Source of the DNA: Nocardia brevicatena NBRC 12119
Lineage (GTDB): Bacteria > Actinomycetota > Actinomycetes > Mycobacteriales > Mycobacteriaceae
Direction of reading: 5' to 3'
Length of the DNA: 64,000 nt
Assembly: GCF_000308495.1 (NCBI RefSeq)
Contig: NZ_BAFU01000049.1
Span: 35,490 to 99,489, forward strand
Below the pieces are notes generated by a model. That model saw nothing but the letters and a program-made list of their open reading frames with translations, searched no databases and was not told the DNA's origin. Below are positions 35,068 to 43,932 of the stretch, in pieces (within the stretch, counting starts at the first letter, position 1; each line of letters opens with the position of its first letter). A program made the position numbers and the translations under genes.

Positions 35068-35281
35068 GGTCGATCTCCCTTGTTTCGATCACTCCCGATC
35101 GACGATAGCAGCCACCTGTCGGCCGGCCGCGGTGGGTTCCCGCACACCGTCGCCGCATTCCTCGGCAAGCGGAGCGGGGAACCGCTTTCCGGACGAGGGT
35201 GATGTCGGAGAGGCTCCACGGCCGACCGGTGCCGCCTTCGGCGTATCTCGGTGACACCGCCCGACTCGCCGGCGCCGTAGG

Positions 35282-35782
35282 TCATCCCGTGACGAAACGC
35301 TCCGCCTCGGCGGCATGTGTCTCCGTGACATAGATGTCGTAGCGTTGCGCCTCGAGGGTCTGCACGCTGGAGAAGTCGCGCCGGCCTCCCGTCGACCAAT
35401 GCGCGACGAACCCGAAGATCGCGCCCCATACGGCGCCGATGATCACGGTCGTCACGAGCACCCAGACCCAGGCGACGGGACCGCTGGTGAACAATCCGAA
35501 CAACAGACCGATCAGCAGACCGAACCAGGCGCCACTGGCGGCGCCCGCCAGCGCGGCCCGCGCGTTCGTCATCCGTCCGGTGACCTGCTCGACCGTTCGC
35601 ACCCCGTCGCCGACGATCCGCAGATGCTCCACCGGGAAACCGGCGTCGGACATTCGGTCGACGAGTTGCTGCGCGGCCAGGTAGTTGTCGAACGAAGCGA
35701 TCCGCCGACTACCGGGCGAGTCAACCGGCCGGGGCTCGGGCTCGCGGGGTTGCGACGAAGGCGACGGCTCGAAGTTCGTCAT
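35282..35782 (-). CDS. General-stress protein 17M-like membrane protein
   Basis: 166 residues. The middle part reads RRIASFDNYLAAQQLVDRMSDAGFPVEHLRIVGDGVRTVEQVTGRM, which is the YflT/GSP17M domain. It is followed by two hydrophobic segments (GAWFGLLIGLLFGLFTSG and WVWVLVTTVIIGAVWGAIFGFV) and a C-terminal YDIYVTETHAAEAERF strand. The first 28 residues are proline-rich and likely disordered. The ATG at 35782 has GGAGG six bases upstream. Relatives are induced by general stress; the biochemical function is unknown. Confidence 0.8.
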   Translation of the reverse strand: MTNFEPSPSSQPREPEPRPVDSPGSRRIASFDNYLAAQQLVDRMSDAGFPVEHLRIVGDGVRTVEQVTGRMTNARAALAGAASGAWFGLLIGLLFGLFTSGPVAWVWVLVTTVIIGAVWGAIFGFVAHWSTGGRRDFSSVQTLEAQRYDIYVTETHAAEAERFVTG

Positions 35783-36008
35783 CGGTCCTCCACGGTTCGT
35801 GGGTTACAGGGAGATACGTCGCCGTGGTACCCCATCCTCATATCGGTATTCACCGGCCGCGGTCTCCGCGCATACCGTTTCCGGCCGGACCGTCGTGACC
35901 CGCTCGGAGGACGAGGTCGCGAGGTGGGACCGCAGACCGCCTTGCCCACGTCCGGTGGGGTCGGATGACCACGCGGAAGACAGCAGCCCCGTGTGGTGTT
36001 CCATCGGC

Positions 36009-36983
36009 GTGCGGTTATCTCTTCTCGACCGGTCGCGGACGCGTGCGGGTGAACCGGAGTCCGCGGCGTTGGCGCATACGGTCGAACGTGCGGTGGCGGC
36101 GGAGGGACTCGGGTACGGGCGGTTCTGGGTGGCCGAACATCACGCGGTGCCGGGGATCGTTTCCGGGTCACCGCCGGTGCTGCTCGGGGCGATCGGGGCG
36201 CGGACGTCCTCGATTCGGATCGGATCCGGGGGTGTGATGCTGCCGCACCATCAGCCCTTGGTGGTCGCGGAGCAGTTCCTGATGCTGGAGGCGCTGTATC
36301 CGGGGCGGATCGATCTCGGGCTCGGACGTTCGCTCGCATTCACCGCGCCGGTGCGACGGGCATTGCGTCAGGACAGTGCCGCACCGGATCGGTTCGAGGC
36401 GGATATCGCGCAGGTGCGTGATTATCTGGACCGGACAGCGCCGATCACCGCCCATCCGATCACCGAGACCACCATCCCACTGTTCGTCCTGGCCACCGGC
36501 CGGGGACTCACCGTGGCCGCCCGGCTGGGGATGCCGGTTGTCCTCGGGGGCCCTGTCCTGGACCGTCCGGACTTGGACGAGTTGCTCGCGAACCATCGGC
36601 GCGACTTCCGGCCCGGACCGCGAGCGGAGCGACCCACGGTGACGATCGCGGTGGACGTCATCGTCGCCGATACCGACGAGCAGGCGCGTGATCTCGCCCT
36701 ACCCGAGGCGTGGGCGATGGCGCGGGCCCGCAGTACCGGCGAGTTCCGGGCCTTGGAAGCGGTCGCCGCGATCAAGGCGAAGCGGTGGACCGAGCAGGAC
36801 CGTCGCCGAGCCGAACAGGCGGTGCGGCGTACGGTGGCGGGCTCGCCGGCGACGGTGCGGCGGCACCTGGAGCGGCTGTCCGAACGGACCGGCGCCGACG
36901 AACTCCTCGCGACGACATCGACATACGACCGCGACGCACTCGCGGCTTCCGACGCCGCCCTGGCTGGGATACTTCTCGGCTGA
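36009..36983 (+). CDS. LLM-class flavin-dependent monooxygenase
   Basis: About 324 residues of the luciferase-like family. The conserved parts are YGRFWVAEHHAVPGIVSGSPPVLLGAIGARTSSIRIGSGGVMLPHHQPLVVAEQFLMLEALYPGRIDLGLGR. These proteins are FMN- or F420-dependent oxygenases or reductases. The start is uncertain: GTG 36009 begins directly at the conserved VRLSLLD strand, GTG 35991 is an alternative, and neither has a clear Shine-Dalgarno. The open frame upstream is not conserved. It is followed after 27 bp by the permease gene. The substrate is unknown. Confidence 0.85.
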   Translation: MRLSLLDRSRTRAGEPESAALAHTVERAVAAEGLGYGRFWVAEHHAVPGIVSGSPPVLLGAIGARTSSIRIGSGGVMLPHHQPLVVAEQFLMLEALYPGRIDLGLGRSLAFTAPVRRALRQDSAAPDRFEADIAQVRDYLDRTAPITAHPITETTIPLFVLATGRGLTVAARLGMPVVLGGPVLDRPDLDELLANHRRDFRPGPRAERPTVTIAVDVIVADTDEQARDLALPEAWAMARARSTGEFRALEAVAAIKAKRWTEQDRRRAEQAVRRTVAGSPATVRRHLERLSERTGADELLATTSTYDRDALAASDAALAGILLG

Positions 36984-37010
36984 GCAGTGACCCTCGCGTG
37001 GTAAGCGAAT

Positions 37011-38213
37011 GTGACCGAGGCCACGGCCCTGGCGGTGAGCGTTTGCCGCTGTCGCGGGCGGGAATCGACGGCCGGCATGCTGTGGCGCGTGTGGCTGTTT
37101 CTCGCCGTGCTCGGCGTCTTGGTGGTGGTGACGGGCAGGCTGCCCGTCGACGATGCCCTCGATATCGGTGTTCACCGGGCGGGGCCGATCCTGGGTTTCC
37201 TGGTCGCGGTGACCGTGCTCGCCGAGTTGGCCGACAAGGCGGGAGTCTTCGACATGGCGGCACACTACTGCGCCCGGCTCGCGCGGGGCTCGACACCACT
37301 ACTGTTCGTGCTGGTGGCATCGCTCGCCACGGTGACGACCGTCACGATGAGCCTGGATACCACCGCAGTGCTGCTCACCCCCGTGGTGTTGGCAACGGTC
37401 GAACGGCTCGGCCTGGCGGCCGTGCCGTTCGCGCTGCTGGTGGTATGGCTGGCCAATACCGCGAGTCTGCTGTTGCCGGTGTCGAACCTGACGAACCTAC
37501 TGGCCGCCGACCACACCGGACTCACGGCATGGGAGTTCGCCGTCCGTATGGCACTTCCCCAGCTCGTCGCGGTGGTGTTGACGGTGGGCTTTCTCGGCGC
37601 GGTCTTCGGACGAAGCCTGCGCGGGCGCTACCAGGTGTCGGCGTTCGCCGGGCCGGCAGACCGGTTCCTGTGCCTGGTCTGCGCATCGGCCTGTCTCGGT
37701 TTCGCGGCCGCGGTCGCTGTCGGTGTGCCTCCTTGGCAGGCGGCAACGGCGGGCGCGCTGGTCGCGGTAACCGCTTTCGTCCTGCGTGCCCGTGAATATC
37801 TGCGGCCGGCACTGTTGCCGTGGCGGCTGGTGATCACCACCGAGGGCCTGTTCCTGGTGGTCACCGCCCTACTGCATCAGGGCCTCGGCGATCTGCTCAC
37901 CCAGTGGGTCGACGGTTCGGGCCTGCGCACCGTTTTCGTCTCCGCCGCCGCGGCCAACCTGGTCAACAATTTGCCCGCCTACCTGGCGATGGAGACCACC
38001 GTTCCCGCGGACGATCCGGCGCGGGTGTGGCCCGTCCTACTCGGCACCAATATCGGCCCGCTGGTCACCATGTGGGGGTCCCTGGCCACCCTGCTGTGGG
38101 CCGATCGCTGCCGGGCCCGCGGTGTACACATCGGAGCCGGCCGGTTCGCCGCACTCGGCCTGGTGGGGGTGCCGCTGATCCTGGGAGTCACATGGGCGAC
38201 GGTGGTCCGGTGA
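37011..38213 (+). CDS. ArsB/SLC13-like membrane permease
   Basis: 400 residues with about 11 hydrophobic helices. Blocks such as VTTVTMSLDTTAVLLTPVVLATVERLGL, NTASLLLPVSNLTNLLAA and the later AAAANLVNNLPAYLAMET and LLGTNIGPLVTMWGSLATLLW are typical of the ion-transporter superfamily that includes ArsB and the dicarboxylate/sulfate SLC13 carriers. The repeated N-L/N-NLP and GTN-G motifs form the two re-entrant loops. The start is a GTG at 37011; ATG 37077 is an alternative. No ars genes are nearby, so the transported ion is unknown. It may be co-transcribed with the LLM gene. Confidence 0.85.
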   Translation: MTEATALAVSVCRCRGRESTAGMLWRVWLFLAVLGVLVVVTGRLPVDDALDIGVHRAGPILGFLVAVTVLAELADKAGVFDMAAHYCARLARGSTPLLFVLVASLATVTTVTMSLDTTAVLLTPVVLATVERLGLAAVPFALLVVWLANTASLLLPVSNLTNLLAADHTGLTAWEFAVRMALPQLVAVVLTVGFLGAVFGRSLRGRYQVSAFAGPADRFLCLVCASACLGFAAAVAVGVPPWQAATAGALVAVTAFVLRAREYLRPALLPWRLVITTEGLFLVVTALLHQGLGDLLTQWVDGSGLRTVFVSAAAANLVNNLPAYLAMETTVPADDPARVWPVLLGTNIGPLVTMWGSLATLLWADRCRARGVHIGAGRFAALGLVGVPLILGVTWATVVR

Positions 38214-38415
38214 GACCGGTGCCCGGCCGAACCCTCTCACCACGACAATCGTCGATCCGATACGATCACTGCTGCCTCTCGGTCCAGCAACCGGCCGCTG
38301 AGTCAGTGGACGTGCGCCATGGCGCCGTCGTTTCCTGTGTGATCGGAGGCAGTGGTGTCGATGCATCCTGACGAAATCCGTGTGATCCGCGTTTCCATGG
38401 TCGCCCCCGCATGGT

Positions 38416-39699
38416 GTGGCGACACGGTTGCTTCCGCCGTGCGAGAGTTTGTCGGCGGCGACCGTGCGTAGTGACGCTTTCGGCGCGGACATCGGTCTGG
38501 CCGCCGACGCGGGCTGGTTCGACCGGGAACCGTGCGTCCTGCTGGTCGAGGACGACCCCGGCGACGCCCTGTTGGTCGAGGAACTGGTCGCCGACGCGGC
38601 ACCCGGCCTGCGCTTGGAATGGGTGCGCACTCTCGCCGAGGCGGGAGACCGTCTGCGGGTGGAGACCCCCGACTGTGTGCTGCTCGACCTGCATCTGCCC
38701 GATGTCCAGGGGCTGGAAGCGGTGGCCAGGATCCGTGAGCACAACGATCAGGTCGCCGTGGTGGTGATGACCGGACTCGACCAGGAGCGCACCGGTCTGG
38801 CAGCCTTGGCCTCCGGCGCGCAGGACTACCTGGTCAAGGGCCGGGTGGAATCGGAACTGTTCGCGCGTGCCGTGCGCTACGCCATTCAGCGCAAGCAGGT
38901 CGAACGCACCAGTGCGGCGCTGCAGGCGAGTCAGATGCGGGCACAGGAGAACGCCCGCCTCGAGCGTGGGCTGCTGCCGACCCCGCTGTTGGGCGCCGAC
39001 CGCGCGGTGGACGTGGTCTCCCGATACCGGCCCGGTCGCGCGCATTCGCTGCTCGGCGGTGATTTCTACGATGTCGTGCAGGACGCCGACGGCCTCGTGC
39101 ACGCCATCATCGGCGATGTCTCCGGTCACGGTCCCGATGCCGCCGCAACCGGTGTCGCGCTGCGCTTGGCCTGGCGCACACTGGTCCTCACCGGAGTGAC
39201 CGGGTCGCGGCAGCTGCGGCTGTTGGAACGAGTGTTGCTGGCCGAGCGGACCGATCGACAGACCTTCGCCACCGCGACAAGCCTGGTCCTCGACCCGTCG
39301 ACCAGGCAGGTGTTGGTACGTCGCGCCGGGCATCCGGGCATGCTGCACCACGCCCACGGCGAGCTGCGCTGGCTCGAGGTTCCCGGCGGAGCGGCGCTCG
39401 GATTCATGCCCGGGCGCGCGCAGTGGCCCGTCTCCGAGATCGAGTTGGCTGCCGACGCGAGGCTGATGCTGTTCACCGACGGACTGTTCGAGGGTCGAGC
39501 GGGTCGCGACGGTGCGCGGCTCGGCGAGGACGGTCTGCTGCATATCGCCAGGACGGTTCCCGCGGGACATCCCGAGACGTTTGTCGACGAGCTGATCGGC
39601 CGGGTGGAGGAGCTGGCCTCCGAGGCGGGCGGCCTGGACGACGACCTGGCCATTATCTACTTGCGTTGGAACGACACGCGGAGGGGCGAGCTTCCATGA
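38416..39699 (+). CDS. Response regulator with PP2C-type (RsbU-like) phosphatase output
   Basis: 427 residues. The receiver domain (about 41-155) has LLVEDDPGDALLVEEL, the phosphoacceptor in CVLLDLHLPDVQG, MTGLDQ and the Lys of YLVKGRV. A coiled-coil link (about 165-195) leads to a SpoIIE/PP2C domain with GGDFYDVV, IGDVSGHGPDAAATG, FATATSLVLD, AGHPGMLHH, LFTDGLFEGRAG and DDDLAIIYL. It should dephosphorylate a STAS anti-anti-sigma factor once its receiver is phosphorylated. The start is uncertain (GTG 38416 or GTG 38464). The kinase gene overlaps it by ATGA; a STAS gene is close by at 41825. Confidence 0.88.
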   Translation: MATRLLPPCESLSAATVRSDAFGADIGLAADAGWFDREPCVLLVEDDPGDALLVEELVADAAPGLRLEWVRTLAEAGDRLRVETPDCVLLDLHLPDVQGLEAVARIREHNDQVAVVVMTGLDQERTGLAALASGAQDYLVKGRVESELFARAVRYAIQRKQVERTSAALQASQMRAQENARLERGLLPTPLLGADRAVDVVSRYRPGRAHSLLGGDFYDVVQDADGLVHAIIGDVSGHGPDAAATGVALRLAWRTLVLTGVTGSRQLRLLERVLLAERTDRQTFATATSLVLDPSTRQVLVRRAGHPGMLHHAHGELRWLEVPGGAALGFMPGRAQWPVSEIELAADARLMLFTDGLFEGRAGRDGARLGEDGLLHIARTVPAGHPETFVDELIGRVEELASEAGGLDDDLAIIYLRWNDTRRGELP

Positions 39700-41363
39700 C
39701 GAACACCGACTCCGGGATGGTCGGCAGGCTGACCGCACAGGCCTGGTTCCAGTTGGTCTTCGCGTTGATGATCCTGGTTGTCCTGCTGGGCGCCGTTGCC
39801 GGCGCACAGGTCATCAACCACACCAACCACGTCACCGACCGGCTGGTGGAGCAGACGCTGCCCGCCTCCGCGGAGGCCTACCGGCTACAGAGCGCGCTGA
39901 TCAACCAGGAGACAGGCCTGCGCGGCTATGCCATCGCCGCCGATCCGCAGTTCCTCGAGCCCTATGTGCAGGGCAGGCAGGACCAGGAGCGCGCGGCCGG
40001 GCGCCTGCGCGAGCTACTGGACGACCGCCCCGAATTGCTGGCCGACCTCGACACGATCGAACGCTGGGTGCAGCAGTGGCGCACCGAGTACGCCGACCCG
40101 CTCGCCGCGACCCCGAGCGCCGACGCGGCTCGCGAGCTGGACGCCGCGACGACCGTGCGCGCCAAAACCGTCTTCGATCGGCTACGCGCCGCGTTCACCA
40201 CCCAGAACGATCATTTGGCGGCCACCCTCGCCGAGGACAACCGGGCATTGGACCAGGCCCGCACCACCCGCAATATCGTGCTGGTAGGCATGGTGATCGT
40301 CTTCTTGCTGACGGGCACCGTATTGACCGTGTTGTTGCGCAGGCTCGTCGTACGCCCGCTCTCCGAACTCACCGAATCGTCACTACGTGTGGCGAACGGC
40401 GAATTCGACCATCACATCGACAGTCACGGCCCCGCCGATGTGGTCCAGGTCGCCGAGGCGGTCGAGGACATGCGCACGCGCATCGTCACCGAGCTGAGTT
40501 CCTCACGGTCTCAGGGCCTGCTGCTGCAGCAACAGAAGACCGACCTGGATCTGCAGGCCGAGGAGCTGCGCCGTTCCAACGCCGAGTTGGAACAGTTCGC
40601 CTACGTCGCCTCACACGATCTGCAGGAACCGCTGCGCAAGGTTGCCTCGTTCTGTCAGCTGTTGGAGAAGCGCTACGGCTCCCAGCTCGACGAACGCGGT
40701 AAGCAGTACATCGATTTCGCCGTCGACGGCGCCAAGCGCATGCAGGTGCTCATCAACGATCTGCTCACCTTCTCCCGCGTCGGCCGGCTCAGTGAGGGAG
40801 CCGAGCCGGTCCGCCTCGACCGGCCACTGGAGAAGGCGCTGACCAACCTATCGGCCATGATCGAGGACAACGAGGCCGTTATCGAGCGGCCCGAACAGCT
40901 GCCCGAGATCATGGGCGAGGCAACGCTGCTGACGATGTTGTGGCAGAATCTCATCAGTAATGCGATCAAGTTCCGCAAGTCCGATCTCGCGCCCGTCGTG
41001 TATATCGCCGTCGAGCCGCTCGATGACGATCCGGCGGGTCGGCTATTCTCGGTGACCGACAACGGCATCGGTATCGCACCGCAATTCGCGGAAAAGGTGT
41101 TCGTCATCTTCCAGCGGCTACACGCGCGTGACGAATACAGTGGTACCGGAATAGGCCTGGCCGTCTGCAAGAAGATCGTCGAATACCACGGCGGTCGCAT
41201 CTGGATCGATACCGATCACACCGAGGGCACCCGGATCTGCTTCACCCTCCGTGCCGTCGACCCCCCGGTCGCGGTCGAGAACGAGGCCGCCGCGGTATCC
41301 GCCGGCGCCGTACAAATGCCCACCACCACACCGGAATCCGCCACAGAAGGAGCCAACGCATGA
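39696..41363 (+). CDS. CHASE3-HAMP histidine kinase
   Basis: 555 residues. A membrane helix (about 16-40) is followed by a CHASE3 sensor (SALINQETGLRGYAIAADPQFLEPY), a second helix (about 190-215), HAMP (VRPLSELTESSLRVANGEFDHHI), a coiled coil, a HisKA domain with YVASHDLQEPLRKVASF, and the ATPase domain (NLISNAIKF, DNGIGIAP, GTGIGLAVCKKI). The DLQEPLRKV type is that of phytochrome-like kinases that pair with stand-alone receivers. It overlaps both neighbours by ATGA. It likely phosphorylates the receiver behind it and the receiver-phosphatase before it. Confidence 0.92.
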   Translation: MTNTDSGMVGRLTAQAWFQLVFALMILVVLLGAVAGAQVINHTNHVTDRLVEQTLPASAEAYRLQSALINQETGLRGYAIAADPQFLEPYVQGRQDQERAAGRLRELLDDRPELLADLDTIERWVQQWRTEYADPLAATPSADAARELDAATTVRAKTVFDRLRAAFTTQNDHLAATLAEDNRALDQARTTRNIVLVGMVIVFLLTGTVLTVLLRRLVVRPLSELTESSLRVANGEFDHHIDSHGPADVVQVAEAVEDMRTRIVTELSSSRSQGLLLQQQKTDLDLQAEELRRSNAELEQFAYVASHDLQEPLRKVASFCQLLEKRYGSQLDERGKQYIDFAVDGAKRMQVLINDLLTFSRVGRLSEGAEPVRLDRPLEKALTNLSAMIEDNEAVIERPEQLPEIMGEATLLTMLWQNLISNAIKFRKSDLAPVVYIAVEPLDDDPAGRLFSVTDNGIGIAPQFAEKVFVIFQRLHARDEYSGTGIGLAVCKKIVEYHGGRIWIDTDHTEGTRICFTLRAVDPPVAVENEAAAVSAGAVQMPTTTPESATEGANA

Positions 41364-41803
41364 GCATGCCGGGCCGGCCGATCGACATTCTGCTCGTCGA
41401 GGACGATCCGGGCGACGAACTGATGACGAGGGAGGCGTTCGAGGACAACAAGATCGGCAACACCCTGCACGTCGCCCACGATGGACAGGAAGCGCTGGAC
41501 TTCCTCTACCGCCAGGGCGAGTACACGGACGCCCCACGTCCCGACCTCATCCTGCTCGACCTGAACCTGCCGAAATACGACGGCAGGCAGGTGCTGGAGA
41601 AGATCAAGGCCGATTCCGAGCTCGCGCATATCCCGGTGGTCGTACTCACCACTTCGGCCGCCGAGGAGGACATTCTGCGCAGCTACAAGCTGCACGCCAA
41701 CGCCTATGTCACCAAACCGGTGGATCTCGACCAGTTCGTGGCCGCCATCAAGCAGATCGATGAGTTCTTCGTCCAGGTGGTCCGGCTGCCGCGCACCCGG
41801 TAG
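41360..41803 (+). CDS. Stand-alone response regulator (Rcp1-like)
   Basis: 147 residues, a receiver domain only: ILLVEDDPGDELMTREAFEDN, NTLHVAHDGQEALDFL, phosphoacceptor Asp in PDLILLDLNLPKYDGRQVL, VVVLTTSAAEEDI and the Lys in AYVTKPVDL. The RQGEYTDAPRPD insertion is typical of the Rcp1 type that pairs with phytochrome-like kinases. It overlaps the kinase gene by four bases. With no output domain it probably passes phosphate on or acts through protein contact. Confidence 0.92.
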   Translation: MSMPGRPIDILLVEDDPGDELMTREAFEDNKIGNTLHVAHDGQEALDFLYRQGEYTDAPRPDLILLDLNLPKYDGRQVLEKIKADSELAHIPVVVLTTSAAEEDILRSYKLHANAYVTKPVDLDQFVAAIKQIDEFFVQVVRLPRTR

Positions 41804-41824
41804 GCGCGCGGCGGATCGGCCGGA

Positions 41825-42187
41825 TCAGCTCGCCGCGGTGTTGGCGCCCCCGGCGAGTGCGGCGTCCAGCGAGTCGTAGACGGCGAGCAGCTTGTCGAGA
41901 GCGGTCAGTTCGATGGGACGTCGCACGGCGTCGGAGGCGACCACGCGCAACTGGTCCTGCCGGCCTTCCGAGATCACAAGTAGCGCGCTCAGGCCGGCCG
42001 AGCCCAGGAAACCGACATCGGACATGTCCACGACCATCGGCTTTCCGCCGCGTTGGGCATCTTCGAGGGCAGTCTGCAACTGCGGTGCAGAGGCCATGTC
42101 GACCTCGCCGTGCACGGTGACGATCTCGGTGCCGTCCTCGGTGCGCACCTGCACATCGAGCATGCGGGACGCGCCTTCGCCGCTCAC
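41825..42187 (-). CDS. STAS-domain anti-anti-sigma factor
   Basis: 120 residues. The STAS fold is clear: VQVRTEDGTEIVTVHGEVDMASAPQLQTALEDAQ, then VVDMSDVGFLGSAGLSALLVISE, where the Ser of GSAG is the usual phosphorylation site. I chose the GTG at 42187 because GGGAGG lies seven bases upstream; ATG 42163 is inside. It would sequester an RsbW-like anti-sigma kinase when unphosphorylated, and be reactivated by the PP2C protein at 38416. It converges with the receiver gene across 21 bp. Confidence 0.88.
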   Translation of the reverse strand: MSGEGASRMLDVQVRTEDGTEIVTVHGEVDMASAPQLQTALEDAQRGGKPMVVDMSDVGFLGSAGLSALLVISEGRQDQLRVVASDAVRRPIELTALDKLLAVYDSLDAALAGGANTAAS

Positions 42188-42418
42188 CGTAGACCTCCCA
42201 GCTCGCAATTCGCCACTTTCCACCTCTGCAGCATCGAGCCCCGCCGCGCGGAGCGCGATCGAGACTGTTAGCGGTCGTCACAGCCAACTTACCCGATCAG
42301 GGAAACCGTAGTCAGGGCACTCCCCGATCCGCGGCAGTGGCCCGCACCATGTGCCCGCACGGCGGGCGGGTACGCTTGCGATCCGGACTTGACAGCAGTG
42401 CACTCAGGAGCAGTCGGT

Positions 42419-42853
42419 ATGGGCAAAGGCGAGAACGTTTTTCTCTCGTCGTCGGCGCGGACCAATACGATCGGGGTGCGCGTTCCCGCGGTCGACGAGC
42501 AGTTGATCATGCTCCGGGCGCTCGCCGAAACAGTGGCGTTGGTCGCCGATTTCGGCCTCGACGAGGTCGCCGATATGCGATTGGCCCTGGACGAGGTGGC
42601 CACCGCGCTACTGCAGGACGCGGTGCCCGGCTCCGAGCTGGACTGTGGGTTCGCCTACGGCGAATCCACCATGGACATCACCGTGTCCGCCGTCACTCTC
42701 TCCGAGACCGGCCCGGACAAGCATAGTTTCGGCTGGCATATCGTCTCGACACTCACCGATTCGGTGTCGACCACCATCGGTCCTCGGGACGCCGCTTCCG
42801 GCGGGTATCCCACCGTGGTGCGCTTCCGCTGGTCGCGCGGTGGCAAGGCGTGA
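42419..42853 (+). CDS. RsbW-like anti-sigma ATPase, diverged
   Basis: 144 residues. It resembles the actinobacterial anti-sigma kinase family: RVPAVDEQLIMLRALAETVALVADFGLDEVADMRLALDEVATALLQDAVPG, followed by a strand-rich part ending GWHIVSTLTDSVSTTI and VRFRWSRGG. The N-box Glu-x-x-x-Asn is changed to DEVATALL, so the usual Asn ligand for Mg-ATP is missing, and kinase activity is doubtful. The ATG at 42419 has AGGAG eight bases upstream. It lies close to the STAS gene and may bind a sigma factor or the STAS protein. Confidence 0.75.
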   Translation: MGKGENVFLSSSARTNTIGVRVPAVDEQLIMLRALAETVALVADFGLDEVADMRLALDEVATALLQDAVPGSELDCGFAYGESTMDITVSAVTLSETGPDKHSFGWHIVSTLTDSVSTTIGPRDAASGGYPTVVRFRWSRGGKA

Positions 42854-43023
42854 GAACCGCCGGAAGGCCGGACTGAGGTGATCACCGTCGCTCGGCCGCA
42901 TGCGGCATGAGCGAATGGGTATGGCCAATGACGAGTGTGCGGTCTACAGTGCGCATCATGTCGAACACCGCGGGCCCGTACGCCGGCACTGTCCGTTGGT
43001 GAGACCGTAGGGAGGCAGCCGAG

Positions 43024-43443
43024 GTGACGATGCCCCGCCCGTTCGGGCTGGAAAGTCCGCCGAGTCGGTTCGAGCTGGACTTTCCGGCAAAACCCGACCA
43101 GCTGGCCGAAGTCAGGTATGCGATGCGGGAGTGGCTTTCCCGCTGTTCGCTCGATGAGCGCCAAGTCTATGACGTGCTGCTCGCGGTGGGGGAGGCCTGC
43201 AGCAACGCGATCGAGCACGGACACCGCGGCGATGGCCGCACCATCCGGTTACAGGCCGCACTCGATGCGGGTGACCTGCGCATCACCGTCGCCGACCACG
43301 GCAGGTGGAAGCCCCCTGATTCCCGGCCGGACCCGATACGCGGGCGCGGTATGGCCATTATCCACGCCCTGATTCCCCGGGTGGAGGTCACCACTTCCGC
43401 CGGCGGCACGACCGTCGACATGCGGATACCGATATCCCGCTGA
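43024..43443 (+). CDS. RsbW-like anti-sigma serine kinase
   Basis: 139 residues of the HATPase_c_2 type. The N-box is VGEACSNAIEHGH and the G1 and G2 boxes are VADHGRWKPPDS and RGRGMAIIHAL, so ATP binding is intact. It should phosphorylate a STAS protein and hold a sigma factor inactive. The GTG at 43024 has GGGAGG about nine bases upstream. With the STAS protein, the diverged ATPase and the PP2C phosphatase, it completes a partner-switching set; no sigma factor gene is visible in the window. Confidence 0.87.
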   Translation: MTMPRPFGLESPPSRFELDFPAKPDQLAEVRYAMREWLSRCSLDERQVYDVLLAVGEACSNAIEHGHRGDGRTIRLQAALDAGDLRITVADHGRWKPPDSRPDPIRGRGMAIIHALIPRVEVTTSAGGTTVDMRIPISR

Positions 43444-43518
43444 GTCCGCACCGACCGCCGACATCACATCATCGACACCGCGCGTGAGACGTACGACGTC
43501 GCCGACGCCACGGGCGCG

Positions 43519-43899
43519 GTGCCGCTCCGAACATCACCTTCTAACTGCGCGAACCGGACGCGCACCGTCCCTTTTCTCGAAGCGCAATCCAAGGTCGCCA
43601 AGCACTTTATCGGCGATCGGCTGCGCCGCTCCCATGTCGACTCTGTCGACGATATCGCCCCCGGTACCGGTGCGGTCGTCCGCGTCGCCGGGCAGCGGTG
43701 CGCGGTGTTCCGCGATGAGGCCGGCACCGTGCACGCGGTCTCGGCGACCTGCACACACCTCGGGTGCATTGTCGCGTTCAACGACGCCGAACGTGTCTGG
43801 GAATGCCCCTGCCACGGGTCCCGCTTCACGGTCGACGGTGCCGTAGCCCATGGTCCGGCAACCCGACCGCTCGAACCGTGCCGCGGGGTAGCCACCTGA
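43519..43899 (+). pseudogene. Orphan C-terminal Rieske domain of a DAO-Rieske oxidoreductase
   Basis: The frame holds a complete Rieske site, CTHLGC and CPCHGSRF, preceded by FLEAQSKVAKHFIGDRL and SVDDIAPGTGAVVRVAGQRCAVFRDEAGTVHAV. This is how the last 100 residues of two-domain FAD-oxidase/Rieske proteins look. The FAD domain of about 370 residues is missing. Upstream sequence (43444-43570) is not conserved, and the GTG at 43519 has no Shine-Dalgarno. It is either a truncated leftover or a small stand-alone ferredoxin of recent origin. I favour a leftover. Confidence 0.7.
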
Positions 43900-43932
43900 G
43901 AGAGCCGGCCACGCCCGCCCGAGGCGTGGACG

